Assembly (NCBI GenBank): GCA_963931865.1
Contig: OZ007512.1
Span: 3,391,950 to 3,455,949 of the forward strand
Source of the DNA: Axinella damicornis
Lineage: Eukaryota > Porifera > Demospongiae > Axinellida > Axinellidae
Direction: 5' to 3'
DNA length: 64,000 nt
A program made the position numbers and the translations under genes. The notes below the pieces were generated by a model. It was given only the letters and a program-made list of their open reading frames with translations. It had not been told where the DNA came from and ran no database searches. Shown one piece after another: positions 52,099 to 63,439 of the stretch (position 1 is the first letter of the stretch; every line of letters begins with the position of its first letter).

Positions 52099-54407
52099 TT
52101 AAGTATGTGAAGAACTAACGCCTTTGAGCAAGCTCTGAGCAGAGTGATTACCGTTGATGAGTTTCATTAACTTGATACGGTGGAGTCTGGACTGGATGCC
52201 AAGCTCATTTCTTAACAGTTCATCGTCACACTCGAGTAACACGTCGCCCGTTATGGATTCGTGAGCGAAGATGTCTTGATACTGGCTTAAACAAGAGGCG
52301 GTGAGGAGCACTGAAACCTGCAGGCAAGTGTAAAGGAATCACAATATCATATTAAATCGATACGCAAAAGGGACAGCACTTTATCTGACAGCCCTGGTAA
52401 ACATTATGCTAGTGCCACTTTTCATGCATAGACTGCAAGCTGCGATGGAAAGCATGCATGGTTAAGGGGCTGGGAATGAGGATACTAACTGATAAGTTGG
52501 ATTATACCTGTGACATAGTGATCAATCATGCTGTTTGTACAGCAACACTTCAAATTAGCCCCTGGCTACAGGGTCCTCCCCTGTGATCTATTACTACAAA
52601 TTTTCAATACCTGGTGTTGATCCAATGTTGCAAGAAACTCCTTATTTTGTTCCTCTGCACCTGTGGATGATGATTCACTAAATCGTCTCTCTAAGGTACA
52701 AGGGGCAGTTGATATCGATGGAGACACACTCTGCAACCTGTCCCTCAATCGGTCTACCTCGTCCCTTAAACTTTCTATCTCTGCCTGAGCAATTTGCAGT
52801 TGCTCAGTCTGCCTTTCAAATGTGTTTTCAAGACTCTCATAGTGGCTTCTCAGGAGATCCATGCCAGCGCTTACGGTAGACACCTCGGGTTTTAACGATG
52901 CAACATCATCTTGGTATAGCTGGCTTTGCGTCTGAAGCAATTGTATTTTCTCCATCTGCTTATCGACTTTGACTTCTAGAGTCTCGTAGTTGTTTCTCAA
53001 GAGATCTGTGCTTTCACTGACAGACAAGACCGCTGGTTTGAGTGATGCTACGTCTTCCTGGTATCTTTGGTGCTGAGACTCAAGCAGCTGTAGCCTGTGC
53101 TCCAATCTAAGCCTATTTCGTTCTCGGGCGTCTGCGTACCCTTCCACCTGTGAACCTTCAATCGGGGGGGCTTCAAGTATTCTCTGCTGCAGGTCATAAG
53201 TTTCATCCGGGATGTTGATGTATCGATAATGCCGAACTTTCGTTTCCTTGAGCTTCTCCAGAAGGTACTCTGATTCTGCAATCATCTTTTTGTCTTCTGC
53301 TTCTGGAAGTTCAACGACTGCCAGTTCAATATCAAGATCTATCGGCAACTCAAATGGTTCCATCTCTTGTCCGCTCTCCAAGACTCCTGTGGTGATCATC
53401 AGAACGTCGGTATACCTGTGTGAAACACGTAGGATCCTGGAGAACAAGTACGAAGGCAGCGTGGATGTGGGATCACCAGTAAGTACAATATCCATCGGAA
53501 GAGGATTTGGGAAATATTTGAAAACATCTTTCAAATGGAGACGAGTAAACGTGGGACGAGTGGTAAAATGTCCTTCGCATTCTTCCTCCAAGTACTTCTC
53601 ACAGCAGTGGCTATGGCTGTACACTCGTAGTTGCTTCCTACTCCCAACGATGGACGCTGGAATCTCCACAACTTCTTTCACGATGAGAAGTTCGTTCGCA
53701 ATCACACTTGAGCTAGGATTGCCCGAATTCCATTCTCGTAGAGTGGAGATGACCTTGGGTAGGCTAGCAATCGCTAGGATATCAGACACATTCGGGAAAA
53801 CGTGTCCCTTCAGTGCTTCCTTGTCGTTTCCATGTGGATTATACACCATGCTAAATTTAATGGCGGAATTCACAGGTACGGAGAACTCTTGGCGATGGTG
53901 CTTATCCTCTATCTTGACAAGGTCGCGATGCTGCAGATAAAGGAGGTTGTAGTAGTCTCCAGTAGAGATTGTGGACTCGTCGTCTGTTCCGTAGATTCCT
54001 TTTGAGATCCTAACTCGCATAGGAAGGGAGTCTCCGTGCTTGAGGACAAACTGCTGTAAGGTCATTTCATTGGACAGATTCATCGGTTGAATATGGATGC
54101 CCTCAAAATGCGCTGCCACATTAGTGTAGCTGACATCAGCAGACATCTTTTTGACAGTCTTGGGTTGATAGTGGCCCGAAAACGACTGAGAACGTAGTGG
54201 CTTTTGCGGCACGTGATCAAGATTTGACTTGCGGTTAAGATTGGGTGGACTGTGGTCGCAGGTGCCTGGTTGAGGGCTCATGAGTATGTAATCACTATTG
54301 GGTCCACCTCTGTGGCCGCTGCTGTCTGGTTGAGGGTTCACAGGTTCGTAATCACTGCTGGCTTCCCCTCGATTAGCCGCCATCCAGTGGCTTAATCCAG
54401 TGGACAT
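52099..54407 (-). CDS. CABIT - coiled coil - SAM domain protein
   Basis: This is a predicted signalling adaptor of 671 residues. Exon 1 is 54407-52611 (599 codons) and exon 2 is 52317-52099 (72 codons plus TGA), joined at phase 0 by a GT-AG intron. Residues about 112-380 form a CABIT domain like those of GAREM and THEMIS: LQQFVLKHGDSLPMRVRISK, STISTGDYYNLLYLQH, FSVPVNSAIKFSMVYNP, KYLEEECEGHFTTRP and LPIDLDIELAVVELP. Residues about 430-560 are heptad-rich coiled coil with an internal duplication (YQEDVASLKP...LLRNNYE and YQDDVASLKP...LLRSHYE). Exon 2 is a SAM domain (LSQYQDIFAHESITGDVLLE ... LGIQSRLHRIKLMKLI). The N-terminal tail has YILM (YxxM, PI3K SH2-type) at Tyr40 and YTNV (YxN, Grb2-type) at Tyr94, fitting a tyrosine-phosphorylated adaptor. 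Those phosphosites are inference. Confidence 0.92.
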
Positions 54408-54556
54408 ACAGAGTAACCTGCGTGTAAACAGAGTAACCTGGGAGTAAACAGATGGTTACAGATTAAGTAATGTATTTTCATTTTCAGCTTATTCACCACA
54501 ATCGTGTGTGCCATATACTGAATGGACGCTATATCTTTCACATTCAGTGTGTTCTT

Positions 54557-54852
54557 CACAGGAGAAACTAGCTGTAGATACAGGACTGGACAGGCACCGT
54601 CGTCATCAAAGTTACTCTGTGATTGCACCGTCCACACGCAGTTCGAGTCTGTCGTGGGACCACTTCGAAGTTATTTCCTGCGTAGACCACACCTACGGGC
54701 ACTCCTCTACACAGGAGAATCGCTTAAAGCCAAACACGAAACTTCAAATGGTCCCACCACGGACTCGACGGGCGTGCGGACAGCGTGGATACGGAGAAGC
54801 TGTGATGGTTACGGTGCCCATCCAGTCCGTATCTACAGGTGGTTTCTCCTGT
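54557..54852. mobile_element. CACAGGAGAAA MITE, copy 1
   Basis: This 296-bp element has long inverted repeats: CACAGGAGAAACTAGCTGTA at the left, complement of ACAGGAGAAACCACCTGTAG at the right, continuing GGACTGGA[C/T][A/G]GGCACCGT. It is just upstream of the CABIT-SAM start. Confidence 0.85.
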
Positions 54853-55227
54853 AATCATGCACGTCATGTTCAAAATTATAATTTACTCTCTTGACAGTTG
54901 CGAATAGAGATTGTGCAAGCACTAAAATTGATTGGACACTCAGACCAAAGCTTGTTTGAAAACCAATCAGTTCAGGCGTGGGAACTACTGCCCGGGAAGC
55001 GACACTGCATGGGGCACACACGTTATTTCTTCCCACACATGTAAGCAGCCCTGTTACACAGACCACACAGACAGTTGCATAAACAATTGCCGTATGCTGT
55101 TTTTTCAACTGAAAGTAGGGAACCTTTCAGGCCGAAATGACGTATAAAGAAGACAACACTGTTGTTTATCAAAAACCAACCGAACAATTCCTATCTTTGC
55201 AAACATAGAATGTCTGGTGAAGAGCGT
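54853..55227. other. Non-coding stretch, nothing recognised
   Basis: Unique-looking sequence between a MITE and a tandem repeat. Confidence 0.4.
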
Positions 55228-55384
55228 AGCTACAAGAGTGCGCAACGATATCCTATTATATACCATTGTTTCTCGTAAGAGTGTACAAGAGTGCGCAATG
55301 ATATCCTATTATACCATTGTTTCTCGTAAGAGTGTACAAGAGTGCGCAATGATATCCTATTATACCATTGTTTCTCATAAGAAT
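55228..55384. repeat. 51-bp tandem repeat, three units
   Basis: Units contain GAGTGCGCAA[C/T]GATATCCTA and CCATTGTTTCTCGTAAGAG. Confidence 0.9.
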
Positions 55385-55554
55385 ATCAGGTATGCATGAA
55401 CGCATAATGCAGTGAATGGTTTCTTGGCATGAAATGAAGTTCTTCTCAACTAATAGTAAAGGTTATAGTTTATCTTAAAATTCACCGAATCTGTAGATAT
55501 CAAACTTATGCTCCGGGTTCACATGCACTCCACATCACACCTATCAAGTGCAAG

Positions 55555-55740
55555 CTGTGAGTGTGGTGTGTGTGTTTGTGTATGTGTGGTGGGGGGAGTG
55601 TGGTGTGTGTGTGGTGTGTGTTTGTGTATGTGTGGTGGGGGGAGTGTGGTGTGTGTGTGGTGTGTGGGGGTGTGTGAGTGTGTGTGTGTGTGGTGGGTGT
55701 GAGGTGTGTATGTGGCGAAGTGTGTGGCATGGGTGGGGGG
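55555..55740. repeat. GT/GGGG-rich microsatellite
   Basis: A compound TGTGTG and GGTGGGGGGAG array includes a 50-bp unit duplicated at about 55580 and 55630. Confidence 0.85.
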
Positions 55741-56521
55741 AGAAGGGAGACGATAATCGATTAAAGTATTGCCTTATATGGTGCTCAGTACAGATGCTGT
55801 CATATGTAGGTGATTGGTCATCTGATTGGTCATCTGGCTGGTGTCCTATTGTCCTATGCTATTGTCACCTGGCTTGCTATGAAAGTCAACTTGGCAGATA
55901 TCACTCTACGGTGACATCACAAGCGTAATGCTACAATCTTTTGAATGTATTTTAATTTTGTGGACTCTGCAATTGTGTATAGAATCACAAATAGATCATG
56001 GGAGTGGCTCTTATAGAATGCAATTAACATTGCCGCTGAACCAATGAATAATGTTAGCGAGTTATCCCCACAGCAATATGTAACAGATCCGAGCGGTAAC
56101 TTGTCTTTAAACTTGCAGCCGAAGAGTAATAACTGAACTTCCGAATCTTAGAATCTCCAAAATCTAGCAACATAGGTCATCTAAACTAACTCTCTGTACT
56201 ATACTTTTCTTATTTTTTATACAACAGTTTCAGTACATTCACCCATTACATGTATATACACTGTATTATCCATTATTCTATTCTAGTATAAAAAACAACA
56301 ACAACAAGCACTATTTATATATGCGTATAAAACAAAGAATACACAAAAGAATTCGCCCTGTGTACCAAGGGGCTCCCTCCAAAGTTGGGCGAACACTAAT
56401 TAACACTATCTAACAGTTCCTGTCCTCCACACAGACATTTCCACGGCCTTATCATAATTGACAGATTGCTGACAATGCAGAGAGAGCCCTTATCACTTTG
56501 GGAGGATGAAGTGGTGGTACA
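55741..56521. other. Non-coding stretch, nothing recognised
   Basis: AT-rich sequence without coding pattern. Confidence 0.4.
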
Positions 56522-56823
56522 CACAGGAAAAGCCACCTGTAAATGCAGGACTGGACGGGCGTCATCGTCAGTTGCTCCGTGATCGCACCGTCCGCTTGCC
56601 ATTCGATTCCATGGTGGGAACACTTGAAAACGGTTTCATATTGGCAATGTTGCTTAGAGGAGTGCCCGTAGGTGTGGTCTACGCCGGAATATTCATGGTT
56701 CCCACCATGGACTCAGAAGGCAAGATCACAGACTCAAACGGCAAGCGGACGGTGCAATCATGGAACAACCGTTGACGATGACAATGCCCGTCGGGTCCTG
56801 TATTTACAGGTAGTTTTCCTGTG
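56522..56823. mobile_element. CACAGGAAAA MITE, copy 2
   Basis: TIRs of about 80 bp read CACAGGAAAAGCCACCTGTA and CACAGGAAAACTACCTGTAA inward, both continuing CAGGAC, GACGGGC and GCACCGTCCGCTTGCC. It is the same family as copy 1. Confidence 0.9.
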
Positions 56824-57612
56824 ACAACCTTCACAATAATCATATCGAAAACCCACAGCCACAAATTGGAAATCGCACAGTTTGCAAAGGTTTCTCACAA
56901 AGCCTATTACACATCTGGTTCAGTTTGCTCCCATCATACTATGGCCTGAGTGGTCATGTGTTATATGAGTGGTTTAATGATATTCATGAGTTGAGGTTCA
57001 TACTTGCAATCCATGAAAGGAAATTTTCAGCCTATCCAGAAATCTTCAGTATCAACATTTGACAAGGTGTTGGTAAATACGCACCTCAGATCGTTGTATA
57101 TAGTACTTACACTCCACATGTTGATCGCATGTACAATGTACATACAACATAAAATGACTCTTTAAACAAACTTTTGAGCACAGATAGCTGCACAAAGCGT
57201 TGAGTTCCTGGGTGTCAGTGAATTAGATATGCACACACAAAGCATCTCCTGAGTTATCTAGTACAAGTAGCAAATGCTACAGGAATTTATTTTTGAGAAT
57301 GATTCCTTATGCCTTGCTTTCTCTTATCTCATTGTTTAATTTCTGCCGAACTATTAATGTCAAACTATAGCTGTATGTACACAATGTCAAATCAGAGACT
57401 TATCATCAATTTTACAGCTCTCAGTCCAGGCACTCCAGAAGTGGAATCCTCAGACTTGTCACTGACAAACCCGGACAACAAGCAGATTTTCATTAGCTAA
57501 TCTTCAAGGGGGGGGGGGGGGGGGGCAAAATCCTAGCGTGGCAAAGTATAGGTGTGTGCATGTGTGTGTGTGGTGTGTGTGTGTGCATGTGTGTGTGTGT
57601 ATGTGTGTGTGT

Positions 57613-57647
<35 letters not shown>

Positions 57648-58049
57648 TGAGTTGCCTTCCATACATAATACTTCCTGCTGCTGGGCGAATGAAACTCTGC
57701 CAAGTCAATACCAACGGAAGAACTTCCATTTGAGATTTAGGCTTCATGTTAGCCTCGTTCCCATGTGGTCTGGGAACGAGGATAGCTTTATGTAGTAGGT
57801 ACAATGTACTCAATACGTAGATAACAGTGAATGATAGGCACTAGCCATATAATGAATATCTACAATTTGCACTACTCTGGTATGCATCTTATGATGACTT
57901 AGTCGTTTGAAATACTTTCGGTTTGTGGGGCAGCTTTTGTGAACCTGGGCAATCCCAACTCCATCAGTCAGGAATCAGGAAAAGGCCGCGCTGGGCATGT
58001 AGGCATGCCAGCAGTGTAACCAGCCCCCTCCATCTTATCAGCTAGTTCA
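56824..58049. other. Non-coding stretch with G-runs and a GT microsatellite
   Basis: Contains G-runs at 57508-57525 and 57613-57645, a GT tract at 57553-57612 and one hairpin MITE (57750). No gene was recognised. Confidence 0.5.
57750..57784. mobile_element. Hairpin MITE, short form
   Basis: TAGCCTCGTTCCCA pairs with TGGGAACGAGGATA. Flanks GCTTCATGT and GCTTTATGT match at 8 of 9 positions. Confidence 0.75.
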
Positions 58050-58140
58050 CACAGGAAAAACTACCCGTAATACAGGACTGGACGGGCACAGTCATCGTCA
58101 AAGTTGCTCTGTGATTGCACCATCCACTCGCTAGTTCCAG
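58050..58140. mobile_element. CACAGGAAAAA MITE, solo left end
   Basis: CACAGGAAAAACTACCCGTA, CAGGACTGGACGGGCAC and TGATTGCACCATCC match the TIR of the two complete copies, but no right end follows. Confidence 0.75.
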
Positions 58141-61100
58141 TGTAAGCGAATGCTGATCTTGGAACAACACTACACTTTAAGCATTGTATAACTCTGCTAC
58201 CAGATCAACTTGTCAAAATGATGTGACAATCTCAGTCTAAACACTGAGACTGAAACAGCTGGCTCTGGTCGTCTCCAGACCATGACACACCATTAATAGG
58301 CACTGCTGCCAAAGTGGTAGGACTACCAGTACAATAGACCCATTGATACAAAGATTGAGATTACAAAGATTTTCAGATGATAACGGAAAATAGCCACCAT
58401 ATACGTAGGCGTACCTGGAGACAATAGTTTAGCTCTGTAGCAATCTAGGTAAACACAATGATGCACCAACAATCTTTCTAGCATGTGTTAAATGCTGTTG
58501 ATAAAAGCCACATTACTGCTGCAGTGTTGGAGGGGTTTTCGAATGATACTGAATAATAATGCTCTCACTGTATTATGGTAAACCAAAATAGTGGTACAAG
58601 CTTTAGCATACGGAATGCCATACATAGGGACAAAGGGTCTATAGATTGCCCCATGCAGGGGGGGGGGGTTGCTTATGGCTACACAATGTACCTTCCCAAA
58701 CATCCTTTCAAGTTAGGACACTGGGAATGTCCCATTTTTGCAAACTGAAAGCTTAACCAGGTAAGTGGATCACTTAACAACCCACCTGTACCATACATAA
58801 TTATCATTTCCTGGAACTGGTCAAGTTAAGAGGTTAATCCATTTTGGATAGGAAAAATCCCCCACCTTGAACCTACTTAAATTTCCTTTCATCTGATGAT
58901 ACAAGGATAAGCTTTGACTAGAGGGCTGAGAAGCACCTTCATACTCCTTGATTCGCACGCTACTCCCACATCTAGCTTGAACTCCCACATCTAGCTTGAA
59001 CGCCTGAAGGCAGAGGTGGAAGGACTGCAAATAACATGGATGATGTTCAGTACGCAAAGGGTATAGCATCATCCACGTCCATCCAAATAGCTCACACTGC
59101 ATCCGTCTGAAAGAATATTCGTACTGGCATTCGCATTTCCAGTCTCCTCGTTTGCCACATATCCAAAGCTACGTATCATGAGAAAAGGTGTGTACGTATG
59201 TGTCTTGATTGAGCAACTGGAAAAGTAGGGAACAGGAAACTGGACGGGAATGCCATATTCCAAGACGGACACTTTTCATGAAATGACACAATGCACATAT
59301 GTAGTGTCAGTCGGGTCCCCTGGATTGCCATCAAGTGTCCTACTGACCTGGAGCCTTAAGGATAGGACAATGCGTCAGGGTTAGGGTTAGGGTAGGATAA
59401 CGACACAAACAATAATGCCCTAGGACATCCCGGGATATGCAATGGCAATCCCGGACAACCCTGGTCGGGTCGGCACAGCACTGGCTAGTACAGCGGATTT
59501 AGCATGTGCTGAAATCCCCCGTGTTGCGTATGCAGACAAATGACTACGTGTACCAGGCTGTTGGTTCGCTTCCAACTCCATACTCAACATGGAATCATGC
59601 AAGTTTTTGCCAACAAATTACTGACAACAAAAGGGTAGGTAGGCCCTTGGTTCTCGAGGAGCGTGTGACGAGATCACATCGGTCTAGCCAAGTCAACCTG
59701 AACTGTCCGACTGTCCATCATGCGTGCACATCGGCAGTCTCCCGTTTCTGTTCCTGTCCCTGTCCTGATTCCCATTCCCTGTTCTTCCAGTTGCCCGTCT
59801 TGGTTCAATAGCTATGATCAGGGTGGCACTTATACTTAGTCCACTCAAGCTCCCAGGCAGCACCATCCTCACTGCCACTACATATTGTTCACAGCAAGAT
59901 ACTATAAGTGATACAACAGAAATCCTTTTTCTGCATAATTTTCTTGCACACAGCGTGTGAAACTTGAAACCGCACTGATAATCCAGCAATTCGTCCCACA
60001 CAGCTGCAGTATATGTATACACATGGAGCACTCGTGCCCCAGCAGCCACTGACTCGAGCACATTTGAATTATTGCACTTGGGTACGCCTTATATCATGAT
60101 ATCAGTCTGCGTCCGTATAGCCTATGATTTCATCTTTACCTCGGAAGTCTAACATCAATGGCTGCACTACCATCGCATGCATGTAACATACCACGCAGCG
60201 ACACTTTGACGCTGGCTGGTCAGGTCAACAGCAGCAGACCCCCGTTGTCCAAGATCAGTCAAAAAGCGTTTATCTGTGGGCCATGCATGGGCGGTGTTTG
60301 CTTTGTTTTGGTACCGTTAGTTAATAGTGACGTCTTTTCAGTGTAATTACAAAGTGACGTCATTCAGGGTAATTACAAAGTGACGTCATTTGCAGATATT
60401 CATATCATGCAGGACCGGATGAAAGTGCTGTTTTCAACAGCGTAGTATTGAATATTCCATGTCTTGCAGCTATAATTATATCAACTCATATTAATAGAAA
60501 ATTATTGTAAACATTAGATGCTCCGTGCTATATTCTTGGACCCGTGACTAGCAAACCATCATAGCAATTAACCCTGCATATTAAATAATTTTGACGATCA
60601 AATAGCCTGTACTATGTATACAGAATCTATACACAGAACGCAAAAGGTATCTAGCAAGTATGCATCAATTGTTAGCCAGACTTCAACTATCTAGCTATGT
60701 GCATGTCTCATTCCCAGGCTAGCTAATGACAGTAAATGTGCACTTCAAGTTGACATAGCTAAATAATTATAATGATCAAAAGTGCTGTAACATGATGCAT
60801 TGATCGATGTGGTTTACATGCATGCAGCACTGATGTTTTGAGTCTGACCAATCGTCTTGAAGTATAATGTGCCACAGTTTGCAACTAACCTATAGCTATT
60901 GACGGATAGATGCTTGGATACCTCTAGCTATAGACGTATCGTCACTAGGTATTTATTGTAGTCAGCATTGAGTGAAGTAAATATCCCTACGACATTTGCA
61001 GCTAACTTGTTGGTAGCTAACACATAATTAATGCATGATTCATTCAAATTTCATTCTCTGTAAAGAGAGTTGTCTATATAGCACCCATGCCAACTTAGAC

Positions 61101-61410
61101 AATTATTGGTCTCCACAAAGGAGTTTGCATTCCAAATTTGACGTAATTCAGGTGCTGTAGCTGACAGTCTCTATATATATAGCTAGACCATCATAATTGG
61201 ATCAACTTGGTGCAAGCACGCAAGGATGTACTAGAGGAGGACAACTCAAAATTTGCTACAGCTGGATATTGAAAGACAACTTTAAGTTATAGTCATGTTT
61301 CAGTATGGAGCTCGAGTGCAGTTTTAATGCATCAGATTAACGTGATCGAGCCATCATCTCCAAGTTGCTCTTATCCTGAGGCAAAGTATTATGACGAACA
61401 CAAAGTTTCC
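58141..61410. other. Long stretch without a supported gene
   Basis: A minus-strand frame at 59693-60061 (LESVAAGARVLHVYTYTAAV, WDELLDYQCGFKFHTLCARK) looks protein-like but has no family I recognise and no clear partner exon. There are also a short GGGTTAGGGTTAGGG run at 59380, a direct repeat TCCCACATCTAGCTTGAAC at 58966/58984 and a repeated GTAATTACAAAGTGACGTCA at 60342/60367. The rest is AT-rich. Confidence 0.4.
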
Positions 61411-63254
61411 TCAAACTCTCTTTCCTTCGTTTCTTCCCAGAGCTTTCCATCTCCCACAGTCGGTAAAGCTGACCAAATCTTCCACCTTCAGGCTGCATTC
61501 ATTCAAAACAAGCTCCAACTCAGAGAGGTGTGGTAGGTGGAAGAATGCACGGAACAATGGCTCTGCTCTCACGATGATGGACGACAGGTTACATCCTGAT
61601 AGGTCGAGGTGTTTCAGGGTTCCAGTCCCCCTCTCAAGTGCTGCTGTAAGCTTGTAAAGATCCACATGGTCTAAGCTGCCCGTGGTCACCGCACTCTTTA
61701 TGCCGGGATGGAAAAGAATGCCCGAGACAATATCCGCTGTGGAGAAGATTCCCACATCAGTCATGGAGCAATTCTCTACAGTGAGTGACTTCTGGCATTC
61801 TTTACTCTCAGAGGCATACGATACACTCCTTCTTACATCAGAACTATCAATTGCCAGGCCTTTCAGTATCAACTTTTGATCTTGACAAGCAGTAGAGACC
61901 AGAAACTCCTGTGGAATATTAAGGACTGTGGCAGCTGTCACAACGAAATTCTCAACAATAAGGCATTGAAATGTCAGTTTGCGAAAACAGCCTTCCACAG
62001 CCTTGAACAAGGCATCATACACTGGAGTGTGCTGCCTGCGAGATTTAGAAACGGTTGAATATATCTGAAGCCACTCCAGCTTTTTTTTGGTGGGTAATGA
62101 TGGCAACAAACTTCTTTATATCATGCTTAACTGCTCTGACTCTGCAGCTCTTTCAGGTGCAGAAATGGGATAACAACACTGGATTTGGAAACAGAGAAGA
62201 AAGATAAGATGTTGTCCATAATGAATTTACGTATACACATTGCAACTTAGAGATGCGGATCTCATGATCAGAATATGTATACAAGCACAGGTGGAGATTT
62301 TGTAGTTTAGATTGAAGATTTGAGACCAGTGAATCAAGTAGAGCTTCCAAGAATTTGCGAGCGTGAAAGATGTCTTGACTCCATAATATCCATCCAGTAA
62401 GTGTGAACCGCAGTGTGTGAAAGTGACACAGAAGATGATGAAATTGCGGTTGCCCAATACCATGCAGATCCTCCACGTCTGCACGCAGATCCTCGATCCA
62501 CGTCTGCATGCCGATCCTCCACTTCCCCATGCAGATCCTCCACGTCCCCATGCAGATCCTCCACGTCCCCATGCAGATCCTCCACGTCCCCATGCAGATC
62601 CTCCACGTCCCAACTGGGCAGGGGCGTGGAGGTGAAGGGTGGTGTCACAAGCCCAGCTAGTGCACCAATGACCAGAGTTGAGTCGATCTGAAGCGGAAAA
62701 ATCTCCGTGAGTGACAAGTGCTACTATTATTCTTGAGATTGGGGGGTTCCCCCATTCTGTCAACATTAAGGCAGCTGTATTTTGATGAACAAAAGAATGT
62801 GTGGTGTTGGCAATCCTTGCAGTTCCATCTACAACACAGTATGCTATACCCTCAATCTTTTCAATCCCACTTACTTTTCCTTCAGCAAGATCTGGTGTGA
62901 GTGCATGGGATAGCACACAACAATCGCTGTAGTTCACTTGCAAATATCTTGTCATGTATACAGTCACCAGGTCCTTGGAAACCTTGAAATAGCAGTGATC
63001 ACCTGTGATTATGTGTGTGACTCAGTCAGCCAAGTCATCCTTCTACAAAGTCGCTCAGTGAACACTTGTTTCCAGACCTTTGCCATGTTAATGCCCTCAG
63101 TAACTGCTGGGTGATTTCGTTCAAGTCTGTGGAGGTCCACCATGGGGAGGAGGAATAATCTTCACCTCGTGACCAGGGGAAGGACGGCCAAAGCATCAAG
63201 AGGGAAAATCCCACCAGAGATGAAGGATACGAGGAACAGCAGTACTTGATGCAT
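61411..63254 (-). CDS. Candidate leucine-rich repeat gene, structure uncertain
   Basis: The best-supported part is the minus-strand frame 62109-61411, ending in a TGA. It has leucine-rich repeats: LTFQCLIVENF, KLILKGLAID, SLTVENCSMTDVGIF, LKHLDLSGCNLSS and HLSELELVLNECSLKVEDLV. Upstream on the same strand are LRR-like FLEALLDSLVSNLQSKLQNL (about 62360-62300) and a segment at about 62990-62860 (YLQVNYSDCCVLSHALTPD). A possible first exon at 63254-63166 reads MHQVLLFLVSFISGGIFPLD, like a signal peptide; it would splice over a 39-bp intron to LERNHPAVTEGINMAK and then meet a TAA. A 21-bp minisatellite (62463-62620) interrupts the region. I cannot assemble a single open model, so it may be a pseudogene or have undetected introns. 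Confidence 0.4.
62463..62620. repeat. 21-bp minisatellite, inverted block 3
   Basis: About seven units of CCATGCAGATCCTCCACGTC, the reverse complement of the unit at 11.0 and 36.6 kb, end in the same flank (CAACTGGGCAGG...CGTGGAGGT) as those arrays. The repeat plus its flank therefore moved together. Confidence 0.9.
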
Positions 63255-63439
63255 TGAACAACGACTGCATAACTGACACTACTGTCCTTCCAGTAGATGC
63301 AAATATAGGTTAAAGTTCTCGGTGCATGTGGCCCATCAAAATTAGTCTCGTGCCCAGCCGGAAATGTACTACACATGTCACATGTCAGAGGAACTGAGGT
63401 CGACCGCATACCGGTACTCCACTCACTGTTCTGATTGGT

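Noticed and set aside
59376..59400. Interstitial telomere (GGGTTAGGGTTAGGG)
   Set aside because: Only about two and a half TTAGGG units, too short to mean a fusion point or chromosome end.
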